A stretch of 21,120 bases of DNA from Verrucomicrobiota bacterium (GCA_003219675.1 QHPW01000008.1:4490-25609); one strand, 5' to 3'. Shown: positions 6,874 through 15,464, counted from the first letter of the stretch. The notes: a model not told the origin generated them from the sequence alone. Program-made: numbers and translations.

Positions 6874-7911
6874 TCAGGGGCTGTTCGGGACTCTCAGCGT
6901 GAAGTCAACCGTCTTCCTGTCACTCCCGTTCACGGTGATTTGCCGGGTTGCACTCCCGGCCTTGGGATGAACCGCCTCCAGCGTGTAGGTTCCCGGCGGC
7001 AAATTCGGCGGCAGCCTGAATGTGCCGTCCGCGCTCGTGACCGCGAAGAAGGGATGCTCGACAACGCCGACATAAGCGAACATCCACGGATGCACATTGC
7101 ACTTGAAGCGGACAAAACCCTCCTGATTCGGGAAACTCTTTTCGTTGACCTGGCCTTGCGACGGCTGGGCGAAGTTGAATTCACGGTTGTCGCCCTGGTA
7201 CGGAGTGGCGTGCACGTTGTGGAGCGTTGGATCGGAGTTTTTGATCTGGAACTTTTGATTCACCATCACGCCCATGACGTAGGGCTCATACAAACAACCG
7301 ATTTGGTCCAGCAACGGTTCCTGCGCGGGCGCCGCCCATTTTCCGTTCAGACCACTCTTGATGTAAACGAACACGTTGGGCAGGCCGCCGTCCTTGTCCA
7401 CGAGGTAATGCCGCGTGGTGACCGGCGTGTTGTGCAGCTGCCCGCAGCGCGCGTCGCTCGACATGTCAATTCTGATTTCCGGCGGAGGGGTTCCGCTCAA
7501 GGTGACTTGGCCGCTGATTTCGATGTCCGCAGTGGACAAAAACGCTCCGCCCGCCGGAACCGGCGCCGGCTCGGAAGCTGCAGCGGCGGTTTGCGGTTGC
7601 AAAACGGCTGTCGCCGAAGGGACTTCTTGCGGCGCTTCCGCGCGCCGCTGGGGAAGCAAACGTGAGGGCGGCCGGGAAAGGGTCCTGGAACCCGGGACCT
7701 TGTTCTGATTCAGCGGCTCGTGCTTGGTGCGCATCATGGCCGCAGGCGCTTCAGAAACGCCATTGGTCTGCGGCAGCGAAGACTCTTTTCGAACCCACGG
7801 GGTCGAATTGAATAGAAAAAAAATCGCCCCGAGACAAACCAGGATGACGGGAACGACGACGACCAGGCGCGGCTTGTCGTCAGGTGATGAGTTTTGGGTG
7901 AACTCACTCAT
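6874..7911 (-). CDS. Membrane-anchored cupredoxin-like protein with carboxypeptidase-regulatory-like C-terminus
   Basis: This 345-residue protein starts at ATG 7911. It has one N-terminal membrane segment (LVVVVPVILVCLGAIFFLF, residues 16-34), a Pro/Ala/Arg-rich linker (about 36-125) and a C-terminal globular part. That part contains DPTLHNVHATP (His231, His234) and 'FKCNVHPWMFAYVGVVEHP' (Cys271, His274, Met277), the His...Cys-x2-His-x2-Met layout of a type 1 copper site. After it comes 'ADGTFRLPPNLPPGTYTLEA', typical of a carboxypeptidase-regulatory beta-sandwich. Likely a periplasmic electron carrier or copper protein anchored in the inner membrane; substrate and partner are unknown. Cys156 and Cys206 lie outside the copper motif. 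It is 66 bp downstream of the delta-60 gene, so both may share a transcript. Confidence 0.8.
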   Translation of the reverse strand: MSEFTQNSSPDDKPRLVVVVPVILVCLGAIFFLFNSTPWVRKESSLPQTNGVSEAPAAMMRTKHEPLNQNKVPGSRTLSRPPSRLLPQRRAEAPQEVPSATAVLQPQTAAAASEPAPVPAGGAFLSTADIEISGQVTLSGTPPPEIRIDMSSDARCGQLHNTPVTTRHYLVDKDGGLPNVFVYIKSGLNGKWAAPAQEPLLDQIGCLYEPYVMGVMVNQKFQIKNSDPTLHNVHATPYQGDNREFNFAQPSQGQVNEKSFPNQEGFVRFKCNVHPWMFAYVGVVEHPFFAVTSADGTFRLPPNLPPGTYTLEAVHPKAGSATRQITVNGSDRKTVDFTLRVPNSP

Positions 7912-7977
7912 GGGATGGAGAACACCGCGGCATTTCGTCAGTTGCGCACCGGCGGAAAAAACCGTGTTCAATTCAGA

Positions 7978-9363
7978 TCAAGGCGACTTAAACGCCCGGA
8001 AAAACCGCCGGGAAAATTGCGTCACGCCGACATCCCGAAAGGTGAAAATGTCAACCGAAGCGTTGGTGGACAACACCAGACTCCAGTTCGCCAGATTCGT
8101 CGAAGCTTCCACGCCGTAAGGCGTTCCGGCAATGGCGTTCACGTCCATTGAAAAGACCGCGGCGGAGATACTTGGCGGACCAAGGATCGGAGCACTGCTG
8201 CTTTGCAGGCGCGCGATGCGATTCCGACTCCGCCCATCGACGGTGTTGACATAACTCCCCTCGATGATAACCCGGGAATCCGGCTGTACCAGCATCAGCT
8301 CAATAAAGGAGTCCACATTCGCCAGGAAGTTGGTATCGAGGCCGCCATTGGTGTTCAGGCGCGCGACATTGGGGCGCGCAACGCCATTCACAGTGGCGAA
8401 CTGTCCCCCGATCAGTATTTTGGCGCTCGGATCATAAGCAACGCAGGCCACGTAATCGTTGGCGCCGCTCATGCCGTTCTGAAAGTTACCGTCGAGGCTG
8501 CCATCGGGATTCAAACGTGCGACGCGATGGCGACTCTGCCCGTTCACGGTGGTGAAGCCCCCGCCGATCAGCACCTTGGCATCCGGTTGGGTGGCGAACG
8601 TGTCAACGTTGCCGTCTGTATTCGCCAGAAAATTCGTGTCCAGGCTGCCGTTCGTGTTCAGGCACGCGATGTGATCGCGGGGCTGGCCATTCACGCTGCC
8701 GAACGCGCCCCCGATCAGCACTCTCCCGTCCATCTGCAAGGCCAAAGCATTGGGTGGAGTGTCAATCCCTGCCACGAAGTCGGAATCCAAAGTGCCATCG
8801 CTATTGAGCCTGGCGATGTTGGTGCGGGGCACCCCGTTGACGGTGTCAAACCATCCAGCGATCACCACTCGTGAATTGGTTTGAAGCGCCAGATGGTTCA
8901 CAGTAATGAACGACCCACGGCTGCTCACCGTGGCAACGAAGTTGGTGTCAAGAGTTCCATCGGCATTCAAACGCGCCAGCCGCAGGCGCGGGGCCCCGTT
9001 TATGGCGGTAAACATGCCTCCGACGAGCACCTTGCCGTCGGGTTGAACCGCCACACTGTGGATCGTGGGTTCACCGGCAGTGACTCTGGCCGCGAAGTTC
9101 GTGTCCACGCTGCCATCAACGTTCAGGCGGGCCACCGGACCGCGGGGCACTCCATTGAAGCTCGTGAACTGGCCGCCCAGAAGCAGCTTTCCATCCGGTT
9201 GAAGCGCGCCCGCCCAAAGCCAGGAATTCGGCCCGCTCATGCCATTGAGGAAACTTGGGTCCACGAACCCGGCTTGCGCCAGAGCGCCAGGAGGATACGC
9301 CAGCGCAGCCAGCAGGAAGACGACAGGTCCCCAGACCCACGCCCGCTTCGAACGTGGCAGCAT
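7978..9363 (-). CDS. Secreted delta-60-repeat protein (seven repeats) with C-terminal RFF/RFYR module
   Basis: ATG 9363 gives 461 residues with a clear signal peptide (RAWVWGPVVFLLAALAYPPG, cut after ALA). A GTG at 9414 would add 17 residues and overlap the upstream stop by a few bases, so coupling is possible. The body holds seven copies of a roughly 55-residue delta-60 repeat with the pattern QPDGK-(I/V)LIGG-F-x-x-(V/F)NG-x-x-R-x-x-(I/V)ARLN-x-DGSLD-x-(N/D)F. Copies 3 and 7 are the most diverged. The arrangement suggests a beta-propeller; the family has no established enzymatic role. The last 65 residues (YGVEASTNLANWSLV ... RRFFRAFKSP) match the C-terminal module of the 1085-2713 protein and may be a sorting or anchoring domain. 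Confidence 0.88.
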   Translation of the reverse strand: MLPRSKRAWVWGPVVFLLAALAYPPGALAQAGFVDPSFLNGMSGPNSWLWAGALQPDGKLLLGGQFTSFNGVPRGPVARLNVDGSVDTNFAARVTAGEPTIHSVAVQPDGKVLVGGMFTAINGAPRLRLARLNADGTLDTNFVATVSSRGSFITVNHLALQTNSRVVIAGWFDTVNGVPRTNIARLNSDGTLDSDFVAGIDTPPNALALQMDGRVLIGGAFGSVNGQPRDHIACLNTNGSLDTNFLANTDGNVDTFATQPDAKVLIGGGFTTVNGQSRHRVARLNPDGSLDGNFQNGMSGANDYVACVAYDPSAKILIGGQFATVNGVARPNVARLNTNGGLDTNFLANVDSFIELMLVQPDSRVIIEGSYVNTVDGRSRNRIARLQSSSAPILGPPSISAAVFSMDVNAIAGTPYGVEASTNLANWSLVLSTNASVDIFTFRDVGVTQFSRRFFRAFKSP

Positions 9364-9401
9364 CGCCGACCCGATGAGGCTACAGGTTTTCACAAGTGCT
9401 C

Positions 9402-10220
9402 TTAGTAAAGACACCCGCGATAGATTTCATAAACATCGACGCGGCCGCCGGGGAAATAAAAATTCGTCGGAAAAGTAAAGGTGCGACGCGCGCGGTCGTA
9501 AGTTACCGTGGCCGCCGTTTCCGGCGAGTTTGGGTCATAAGCGGCAAAACGGATTTCCTTTTCGGTTTCGGAGAAATCAAACAGCAAGACCGCGTGATTG
9601 ATGGTGAGGGCCGGAAAGCGCACCAGGTGCACGACCGGCGGGCGGTTTTGTTTCAAATCGTTGACCAGTTCCGCCGCCATCCTCTCCTGATCATGCCGGC
9701 TGAACGGCCAGATCATGCGCCAATGGCCTCGTTGGAAATAGCTCCGCCAGGGGCCGCCGCATTCGGCCTTCAATATTTTCTCCTGCGCCCGGCTGAACTG
9801 GCGCAGGCTCGCATAACCCGGAATGACGATTTTTTTCTCCGCGGGCGACTCTCGGCGCGGGCTCGTCGAGACAACTTTTCGAATCAATCGGCGATACGTT
9901 GCCGGGCCGGCCACGGGCTGGCCCGGATCGAATCGAGCGTGTTTGAAGAACTGCTTCGCGGCGCGGGCGACGACGAAACAGCGGTGGGTGTAATCGGGTT
10001 TCGGCTCGCGCCGGTTGTGGACCCAATTGCCGTGTTCATCGTAATGATATTCCCAGACCAGTTCGTTGGCGTAAGCAAACGTATCCCGCTCAAAAACGAA
10101 ACGGCGCGAAGCGGACGTCGCGGGTTGCGACGTGGCGCAGCCTGTCAGCGCGATCGCCACGCCGATTAACAGCAGCCACCGCCAACAACCTGGGTGAGAC
10201 CTTGAACCCGGAACTCTCAT
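9402..10220 (-). CDS. Lipoprotein of unknown function with cysteine-peptidase-like Cys/His/Asp pattern
   Basis: ATG 10220 gives 272 residues with a lipoprotein signal (CWRWLLLIGVAIALTGCATS, Cys28). Starting at an upstream in-frame codon would bury the signal, so this start is preferred. I do not recognise the family by name. Visible features are Cys81 in 'YTHRCFVVARAAKQFF', His209 in LTINHAVLLFDF, and Asp229/Asn231 in FAAYDPNSPE. The order Cys, then 'NHAV-hydrophobic', then 'YDPN' resembles papain-fold or C39-like peptidases and transglutaminase-like proteins, where these three would be the catalytic triad; this is inference. The segment 'FTFPTNFYFPGGRVDVYEIY' closes the protein. It sits directly upstream of the delta-60 gene in the same direction, suggesting an envelope-protein operon 10220 to 6874. 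Confidence 0.72.
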   Translation of the reverse strand: MRVPGSRSHPGCWRWLLLIGVAIALTGCATSQPATSASRRFVFERDTFAYANELVWEYHYDEHGNWVHNRREPKPDYTHRCFVVARAAKQFFKHARFDPGQPVAGPATYRRLIRKVVSTSPRRESPAEKKIVIPGYASLRQFSRAQEKILKAECGGPWRSYFQRGHWRMIWPFSRHDQERMAAELVNDLKQNRPPVVHLVRFPALTINHAVLLFDFSETEKEIRFAAYDPNSPETAATVTYDRARRTFTFPTNFYFPGGRVDVYEIYRGCLY

Positions 10221-10243
10221 GCTGAAATCGGCAGTTGAATGGC

Positions 10244-10370
10244 CGCGAAAGAACGCATGAAACGCAAAGACCGAGGGTAATGGGATTTTACGATTTCGCC
10301 CGGCGGGCAAAACAGCGATCCGGTTTCAAGCGGTTCTTTCTTTGCGGTCTTTGCGATCTCTTGCGGTTCG
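10244..10370. repeat. Inverted pair of CGCAAAGA-type short repeats between divergent genes
   Basis: 10244-10273 carries CGCGAAAGAACGCATGAAAC plus GCAAAGACCG. 10331-10370 carries the same motif on the other strand with extra units (CGGTTCTTTCTTTGCGGTCT, TTGCGATCTCTTGCGG). The units recur about every 9-10 bp. The pair lies in the 213-bp gap between the lipoprotein gene (-) and the ligase gene (+), so it could influence both promoters, but no promoter can be assigned. Confidence 0.5.
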
Positions 10371-10433
10371 ACTGCTCTTTTTAGGCTCATTCGCGCTTGC
10401 GGCAGAAGCTATCGCTGCGTTACCTAGCTGACA

Positions 10434-11288
10434 ATGCTTTACGAACGCTGGCGCCAAATCGTGAAAGAGAATCGCGACGATCTCGCGTTGTGCAACGCCG
10501 CCAGTGGCCAGCAATGGACGTTCGGCCAACTCGACGCTGCCGCGGGAAAGGCCGCGACCACAACGGATCCCATCGTTTATCCGAGCGGCATTTGCGCAGA
10601 GTTCATCTTCGCAGTGCTCGGCGCCTGGAGGGCAGGGCAGGCGGTCTGTCCGCTGGAAGGCCAGGCGCCGCGGCAATTCAGCCGGTTGCCGCCCGGTTGT
10701 GTTCACCTCAAGACGACTTCGGCGACCACCGGCGCGCCGCGCATGATCGCGTTTCGTGCGGAGCAATTGATGGCTGACTCTGACAACATTGTCCTCACCA
10801 TGGGACTGCGGCCGGACTGGCCCAATCTCGGTGTCATTTCGCTGGCGCATTCTTACGGTTTCTCGAATCTTATCACGCCGCTACTGTTGCATGGCATTCC
10901 GCTCATCCTCGCAGATTCGCCCTTGCCGGAGGCGGTGCGTCGCGCGGCGGCGGCGGCCGCGAACATCACCTTGCCTGCGGTGCCGGCGCTCTGGCGCGCC
11001 TGGCATGAGGCCGGCGCGATTCCACCCAACGCGCGCCTGGCCATCTCCGCGGGCGCGCCGTTGCCGCTGCCGCTGGAGCAGGCGATCTTCGACTTGCGTA
11101 CGACACTTCCGCGCTTCCGCGCTCCGACACGACCTGTGTGGGCGGCCCGATGCGGAACGTTCACCTCGCCATCAATGAGGACGGCTGCCTCGAAGTCCGC
11201 GGCCGCGCCGTTGGCGAGACCTACTGGCCGGACCCGCAACCCAACCTGGCGGCGGGCATTTATCGCACCAGCGACCTGGCGGAGTTAA
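10434..11288 (+). pseudogene. AMP-binding acyl-CoA ligase-like enzyme, N-terminal part; frame lost after about 11095
   Basis: From ATG 10434 the frame encodes the N-terminal region of an adenylate-forming enzyme. Seen are 'WTFGQLDAAAGKA', the P-loop-like LKTTSATTGAPRMIAF (A3 motif, residues about 90-105), 'VISLAHSYGFSNLITPLLLH' and 'NARLAISAGAPLPLPLEQAI'. After about residue 221 (FDLR) the reading becomes low-complexity Arg/Ala/Thr sequence unrelated to the family and stops at 11286-11288. The true continuation is in another frame from about 11096. The A5 region (YGxxE, which contacts the adenylate) is absent from both frames, so no active enzyme could be made from this sequence as written. 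It is compact for the family even when repaired (about 420 residues). Confidence 0.82.
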
Positions 11289-11644
11289 AGGACGGCCAGG
11301 TATTTCTGCGGGGCCGGACCAGCGACGTGATCAACGTGGCGGGGCGCAAGGTGTCGCCCGAAGCGATCGAGCATGTTTTGCTGGCGCATCTGAGTGTGCG
11401 CGAGTGCCTGGTGTTCGGGGCGCCGAGTCCGGAGGCTGAACGGAGCGAAGTCATTGTCGCGTGTGTCGCGCTGGCATCCTGCGAGACCGCCGACGGGTTG
11501 AAGGCCTTCGTGTCGTCCAGGCTCCCGGCCTGGCAGGTGCCGCGGGAATGGGTCTTTGTGGAGTCGCTGAAATCAGATCAGCGCGGCAAGTTGTCGCGGT
11601 CAGAGTGGCTGCGGAGGTATCTGGAGCGGAGGCAACGGCGATAA
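11096..11644 (+). pseudogene. AMP-binding acyl-CoA ligase-like enzyme, C-terminal part in shifted frame
   Basis: In the frame starting with GCG at 11096 the sequence reads AYDTSALPRSDTTCVGGPMR and continues as the rest of an adenylate-forming enzyme. The hinge and C-terminal lobe are seen in 'IYRTSDLAELKDGQVFLRGR' (A7/A8), TSDVINVAGRKVSPEAIEHV, and SDQRGKLSRSEW with the conserved catalytic Lys of motif A10. The stop is TAA at 11642-11644. A GTG at 11138 could restart translation, but the product would be only the C-terminal lobe. In relatives, AYD follows directly on the YGxSECGGI motif, which is missing here, so about 15-20 residues plus a frameshift have been lost at the join. Confidence 0.8.
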
Positions 11645-11663
11645 ATCGCTCGAACAAGGCGGC

Positions 11664-11754
11664 GGTAGTGTCCTAATCTGCTTAAGGTGGGTGCGCCGCT
11701 GCCGCGGCGCACGGCGGTGCCGCAGCACCGCCGCCACCAAATCAGGACACTGCC
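11664..11754 (+). mobile_element. MITE-like inverted-repeat element, core type A, copy 2
   Basis: This 91-bp element begins GGTAGTGTCCTAATCTG and ends AAATCAGGACACTGCC, so the ends are inverted repeats with few mismatches. The core is two hairpins (GTGCGCCGCTGCCGCGGCGCAC and GGCGGTGCCGCAGCACCGCC; first and second half of the core). It is flanked by 8-bp repeats AAGGCGGC (11656-11663) and AGGGCGGC (11755-11762). It sits 20 bp downstream of the broken ligase gene. This is the best preserved type A copy. Confidence 0.8.
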
Positions 11755-11762
11755 AGGGCGGC

Positions 11763-11860
11763 GGTAGTGCCTTAATTTCAAATCTAAACTGTAGCGGCGG
11801 TCTATGAGCGCCGTTTTCGGCGGTCACAGACCGCCGCTACCACCAAATTAAGGCACTCCC
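11763..11860 (+). mobile_element. MITE-like inverted-repeat element, core type B, copy 2
   Basis: This 98-bp element begins GGTAGTGCCTTAATTT and ends AAATTAAGGCACTCCC. The core is a long hairpin, GTAGCGGCGGTCTATGA pairing with TCACAGACCGCCGCTAC around CCGTTTTCGG. It is flanked by AGGGCGGC (11755-11762) and AAGGCGGC (11861-11868). The left flank is shared with the preceding type A element, so the locus reads target-A-target-B-target. It lies 58 bp before the large secreted-protein gene. Confidence 0.8.
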
Positions 11861-11918
11861 AAGGCGGCAAACGGTTTGACTTTCGGTGCAGTTTCTGTCA
11901 TAAGATTGGCAATTCCAA

Positions 11919-14900
11919 CTGAAGCGTGTCGGCCTGTTTCTGTTTGTTGCGAGCGTTATTCTCTGGTTATCGGGCGACACTCGGGCTTTTGCGCGCGTGC
12001 TGGACAATTTCGATGACAACACGAAAACCGGCTGGACCGACTTCACGTTTATCCCCGGATTCGGAATTCCAGTGGAGACCGGTGGTCAGTTCATCTTTGC
12101 TCAGCCCCCGGCGGGTCAGGCGATCTTCAGCGCCAGCACCAAGACATCCGAGACGTTCACGCTTCAGGATGGCCGGACGATCGAGTTTCGCGTGGACCTG
12201 GTGAGCGGCGGCGGGAAAGATTCCTTCGCCGTGCTCGCGTTCATCCCAACGTCGTCGTCGGCCAGCACGCTTGCGGGTTATGGGTTTGCGAAATCCACCA
12301 CTGACATACTCATCACCAAAGGCATCGGTAAATATTTTTACAATGAAAACCCGACGCCCGAGATCAAGAACGACAACGTAACCATGGTGCTCTCGATGAC
12401 TGGAAAAGGAGGCAACGCGGTCATTAACGCAAAAGTTCTGGATAAGGACAACAACAACGCGGTGTTGTTCGACCGGACGTTCGTGGACACGCCGTCGGCG
12501 GATGTGTTGTCGGACGGCACGGACGATCCGGCGGCACCTTATTTCGGCAGCGGCAACTTTGTTCTGTACTTGTATCAGGACTACGACGCGGCTGCGCCGG
12601 AGAACCCTTATCAGGTCACTTACGACAACGCCGAGGTCTTCGTTCTGGACAACACCCTGCTCGACGATTTCAACGACAATACCAAGACCGCGTGGCAGGA
12701 TTTCACGTTTATTCCCGGTTTTGGCATTCCGGCAGAGACCGGCAGCCAATTTGTCTTCACGCAGCCGCCCGCCGGTCAGGCCATATTCTCGGCCAGCACC
12801 AAGACCTCACGCACGTTCGACGTTCAGGACGGTGAGCGGCTGGAGTTTCACGTCGATCTGGTCGCTGGCGGGGACAAAGATTCCTTCGCTGTCCTGGCAT
12901 TTATTCCGACAAGTTCGTCCGTGAGCTCTCTGGGCGGGTATGGATTGGCGAAATCGACGACCGATATCCTCGTTACCAAGGGCATCGGCAAGTATTTTTA
13001 CAACGAGAACCCGACTCCGCCCGTCAAAAACACCAACGTTACACTCGTCCTGTCCATGGAGGGCAGAGGCACCAACGTCATCATCGTTGGCAAGGTGTTG
13101 GACAAGGACAACAGTGACGCGGTGATATTCGAGCAGCGGTTCGTGGACACGCCCGCGGCAGATGTTCTCTCCGACGGCACTGACAGCCCGGCGGCGCCTT
13201 ATTTTGGCAGCGGCAATTTCGTTCTCTATCTCTACCAGGATTACGATCCAGCCGCGCCGGAAAATCCGTACCAGGTGGTTTACGACAACGCCGTAGGCTC
13301 CGCGCCACCGGTCGCCGGAAACACACCGCCGGTTATCTCGGATGTCCTTCCCGACTCGTACGCAAACTTCCTGCCGGCTTCGACGCAAATTTCCTTTAAA
13401 GTCACGGATGACAAACCGGTCGCCGACAGCCGAATCCTGGTCACCCTCAACGGGGTTCGGTTTCCTTCGACAAACGGCTTGACCATCACCGGGACGGGAA
13501 ACACGAAAAACGCTTCTCTTGGCAGTTTGGTCGCCAACGTGAGTTACGCTGCGGTCATTCAAGTCACGGACTCTGACAACGTGACGGTCTCGACCCCGCT
13601 TTACTTTGACACGTTCTCGACCAACGACCTCGTGCTCGAGGTTGAAGACTACAACTTTGGCAGCGGACAATTTCTTGATAATCCCGTGCCTGTTTCCGAG
13701 GGCGGTGGCGCGGCGAACTCCTATAGCCAGCAAGCCGGCGTTCAGGGTGTGGATTTCGACGACACCCGTGCGACGCCGCGTCCGCAGGATACGCTGTATC
13801 GGCCAGGCGACCCGGTCCGCATGCAGCACTCGCTGGACAAGACGCGGCAAAAATACATAGATGCCGGCGGCAGCGCGGCCGGCGTGTACGATTATGATGT
13901 CGGCGATATCGCCTCTGGAGAATTCCTCAATTACACACGAACATTTGCCACCGGGACCTACGAAGTGTATCTGCGTGAATCACTGGTCAACATGGCACGC
14001 GCCGAGGCGGCGCTGGAAAAGGTCGTAACCGATCGAACCCAGCCCAACCAGTCCACGAAACCACTGGGTTCGTTTATCGCCGCCTTGACGGGCTACCAGT
14101 ATCGCAACTTCCCCCTTACGGACGGCTTGGGGCAAAGCAGAGTCGTCGTCCGCCTGTCGGGCGTGGAGACTCTGCGTTTGCATCAGGTGACAGCGGAAGC
14201 CAGCGACGGCGGCATTTTCCAAAACTACCTTATCCTCGTTCCGGTGCCGGATCCGGGTGTGCTGTCTGCCATCGTCATGAGCGTGTCGCCAGGGCCGGGC
14301 GCAGCACTCGAGACCGTGGCGCCCGTGGTCAGCGTGAACATTCAGAACCGGGACACCGCCGTGCAAACAAACAGCATCGTGCTGTCGGTGAACGGAACAG
14401 CGGTGATGCATTCAATCGTGGGCGACACCAACGGGGCCACGATCAGCTATGCCATGTCACCTTTGCCGCCCTCAGGCTCCACGAACGCGGCGAGGATTGT
14501 GTTCACCGACAGCGGAGGCGTGACGCAGACCAACGACTGGAGTTTTGTGGTGACATACAAATCATTGGACCAGGCGAACCGCCAGTCGGGCGCGGGCGGC
14601 AATCCCGGATTCAAAGTGCGCGTGGTGCAGGCGCCTCTGGGTTCCAACCTGGACAATAGTCTGCAACGCGCGGAAGACCAATTGGCGCCGAACTCGACAA
14701 TAGCCAAATACTACGAAACCAATGTCGTCGATCAAATCATCAACGATTCGCAGAACGGACCAGGCAGCGCCGATGGTTATTTCCCTGACGACGCCTTGAT
14801 TCCGGGTCTGGATGTCAGTGCCAATGGCAGCGACGACATCGCGATGGAGATTCTGACCTATCTCGACTTGCCGGCGGGGGTGCTGCGTTTTGGCGTTCGT

Positions 14901-15371
14901 TGTGACGACGGCTACAAAATGATCGCCGGAAACAGTTTTACCGATTTGAACACACCGACGCTCGCGTTTCACAACGGCGGGCCGGCGGATGAAACATTTG
15001 ATTTCGTCGTGCCGCAAGCGGGCCTTTATCCGTTTCGAATGGTTTGGTATGAACGCGGCGGAGCGGCTTTCGTCGAGTGGTTCTCTGTTGATCCGGGCAC
15101 CGGCGCGCGAACGCTCATCAACGACCCCGCCGCTCCGGGTTCAATCAAAGCCTTTACGTCGATAGCGCCCGCGGTGGTGCTGGAATCCGCCGCCAACCTT
15201 GCTCCGGGCGCGTTTGCTGCCGAAACCGGAGCGGTCGTGGATGCAACCGCGAAGACGGTGACGCTGCCTTTGGCGGGAAATCAGCGCTTTTACCGGCTGC
15301 GGGCCGGCACAGCGTTGACCTTCGACAGCATTCAGATCAGCGGCGGCAATGTGGTGCTGAAGTACCGATGA
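11919..15371 (+). CDS. Very large secreted protein: two lectin-like repeats, Ig-like, CBM6-like and PA14-like regions
   Basis: About 1150 residues if started at CTG 11919. This is the only in-frame start that captures a good signal peptide (KRVGLFLFVASVILWLSGDT, cut after AFA); the first conventional start, GTG 11997, would remove it. Residues about 27-245 and 247-460 are two near-identical 220-residue domains (DNFDDNTKTGWTDFTFIPGF versus DDFNDNTKTAWQDFTFIPGF), LamG/concanavalin-like by pattern. An Ig-like segment follows (PPVISDVLPDSYANFLPAST). Around 570-770 is a CBM6-like region (LVLEVEDYNFGSGQF ... GEFLNYTRTFATGTYEVYLR). Around 990-1050 is a PA14-like stretch (FGVRCDDGYKMIAG, GLYPFRMVWYERGGAAFVEW). 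The end carries the RFYRLRAG module. No catalytic domain is seen; carbohydrate binding or adhesion is inferred. Its paralogue follows at 15465. Confidence 0.82.
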   Translation: MKRVGLFLFVASVILWLSGDTRAFARVLDNFDDNTKTGWTDFTFIPGFGIPVETGGQFIFAQPPAGQAIFSASTKTSETFTLQDGRTIEFRVDLVSGGGKDSFAVLAFIPTSSSASTLAGYGFAKSTTDILITKGIGKYFYNENPTPEIKNDNVTMVLSMTGKGGNAVINAKVLDKDNNNAVLFDRTFVDTPSADVLSDGTDDPAAPYFGSGNFVLYLYQDYDAAAPENPYQVTYDNAEVFVLDNTLLDDFNDNTKTAWQDFTFIPGFGIPAETGSQFVFTQPPAGQAIFSASTKTSRTFDVQDGERLEFHVDLVAGGDKDSFAVLAFIPTSSSVSSLGGYGLAKSTTDILVTKGIGKYFYNENPTPPVKNTNVTLVLSMEGRGTNVIIVGKVLDKDNSDAVIFEQRFVDTPAADVLSDGTDSPAAPYFGSGNFVLYLYQDYDPAAPENPYQVVYDNAVGSAPPVAGNTPPVISDVLPDSYANFLPASTQISFKVTDDKPVADSRILVTLNGVRFPSTNGLTITGTGNTKNASLGSLVANVSYAAVIQVTDSDNVTVSTPLYFDTFSTNDLVLEVEDYNFGSGQFLDNPVPVSEGGGAANSYSQQAGVQGVDFDDTRATPRPQDTLYRPGDPVRMQHSLDKTRQKYIDAGGSAAGVYDYDVGDIASGEFLNYTRTFATGTYEVYLRESLVNMARAEAALEKVVTDRTQPNQSTKPLGSFIAALTGYQYRNFPLTDGLGQSRVVVRLSGVETLRLHQVTAEASDGGIFQNYLILVPVPDPGVLSAIVMSVSPGPGAALETVAPVVSVNIQNRDTAVQTNSIVLSVNGTAVMHSIVGDTNGATISYAMSPLPPSGSTNAARIVFTDSGGVTQTNDWSFVVTYKSLDQANRQSGAGGNPGFKVRVVQAPLGSNLDNSLQRAEDQLAPNSTIAKYYETNVVDQIINDSQNGPGSADGYFPDDALIPGLDVSANGSDDIAMEILTYLDLPAGVLRFGVRCDDGYKMIAGNSFTDLNTPTLAFHNGGPADETFDFVVPQAGLYPFRMVWYERGGAAFVEWFSVDPGTGARTLINDPAAPGSIKAFTSIAPAVVLESAANLAPGAFAAETGAVVDATAKTVTLPLAGNQRFYRLRAGTALTFDSIQISGGNVVLKYR
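12000..13292 (+). repeat. In-frame tandem duplication of about 660 bp inside the large secreted-protein gene
   Basis: The sequence around 12000-12659 recurs at 12660-13292 with a constant offset of 660 bp (220 codons); for example TTCACGTTTATCCCCGG at 12042 and TTCACGTTTATTCCCGG at 12702. Amino-acid identity is high throughout, and most differences are third-position or conservative. The two copies have clearly diverged but keep the frame. Confidence 0.9.
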
Positions 15372-15464
15372 AGTTGGATTGATTGCTTTCTTCCGCATAA
15401 ACCCGCAATTGTATTGAATTGTTTTTCGCGAGGAGGTATCCAAGGCCCGCTAGCGCTCGGGAAC

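Noticed and set aside
6673..7665. 330-residue plus-strand open frame
   Set aside because: It runs through a palindromic repeat and then antisense to the cupredoxin-like gene; no recognisable domain.
11086..11140. Programmed ribosomal frameshift in the ligase gene
   Set aside because: There is no slippery heptamer at the join, and the A5 motif is absent from both frames, so frameshifting alone could not restore the enzyme.
15431..15441. AGGAGGT as a ribosome site for the second large secreted protein
   Set aside because: No ATG/GTG/TTG follows at 5-10 bp in frame; the first good start is ATG 15465, 27 bp beyond it.
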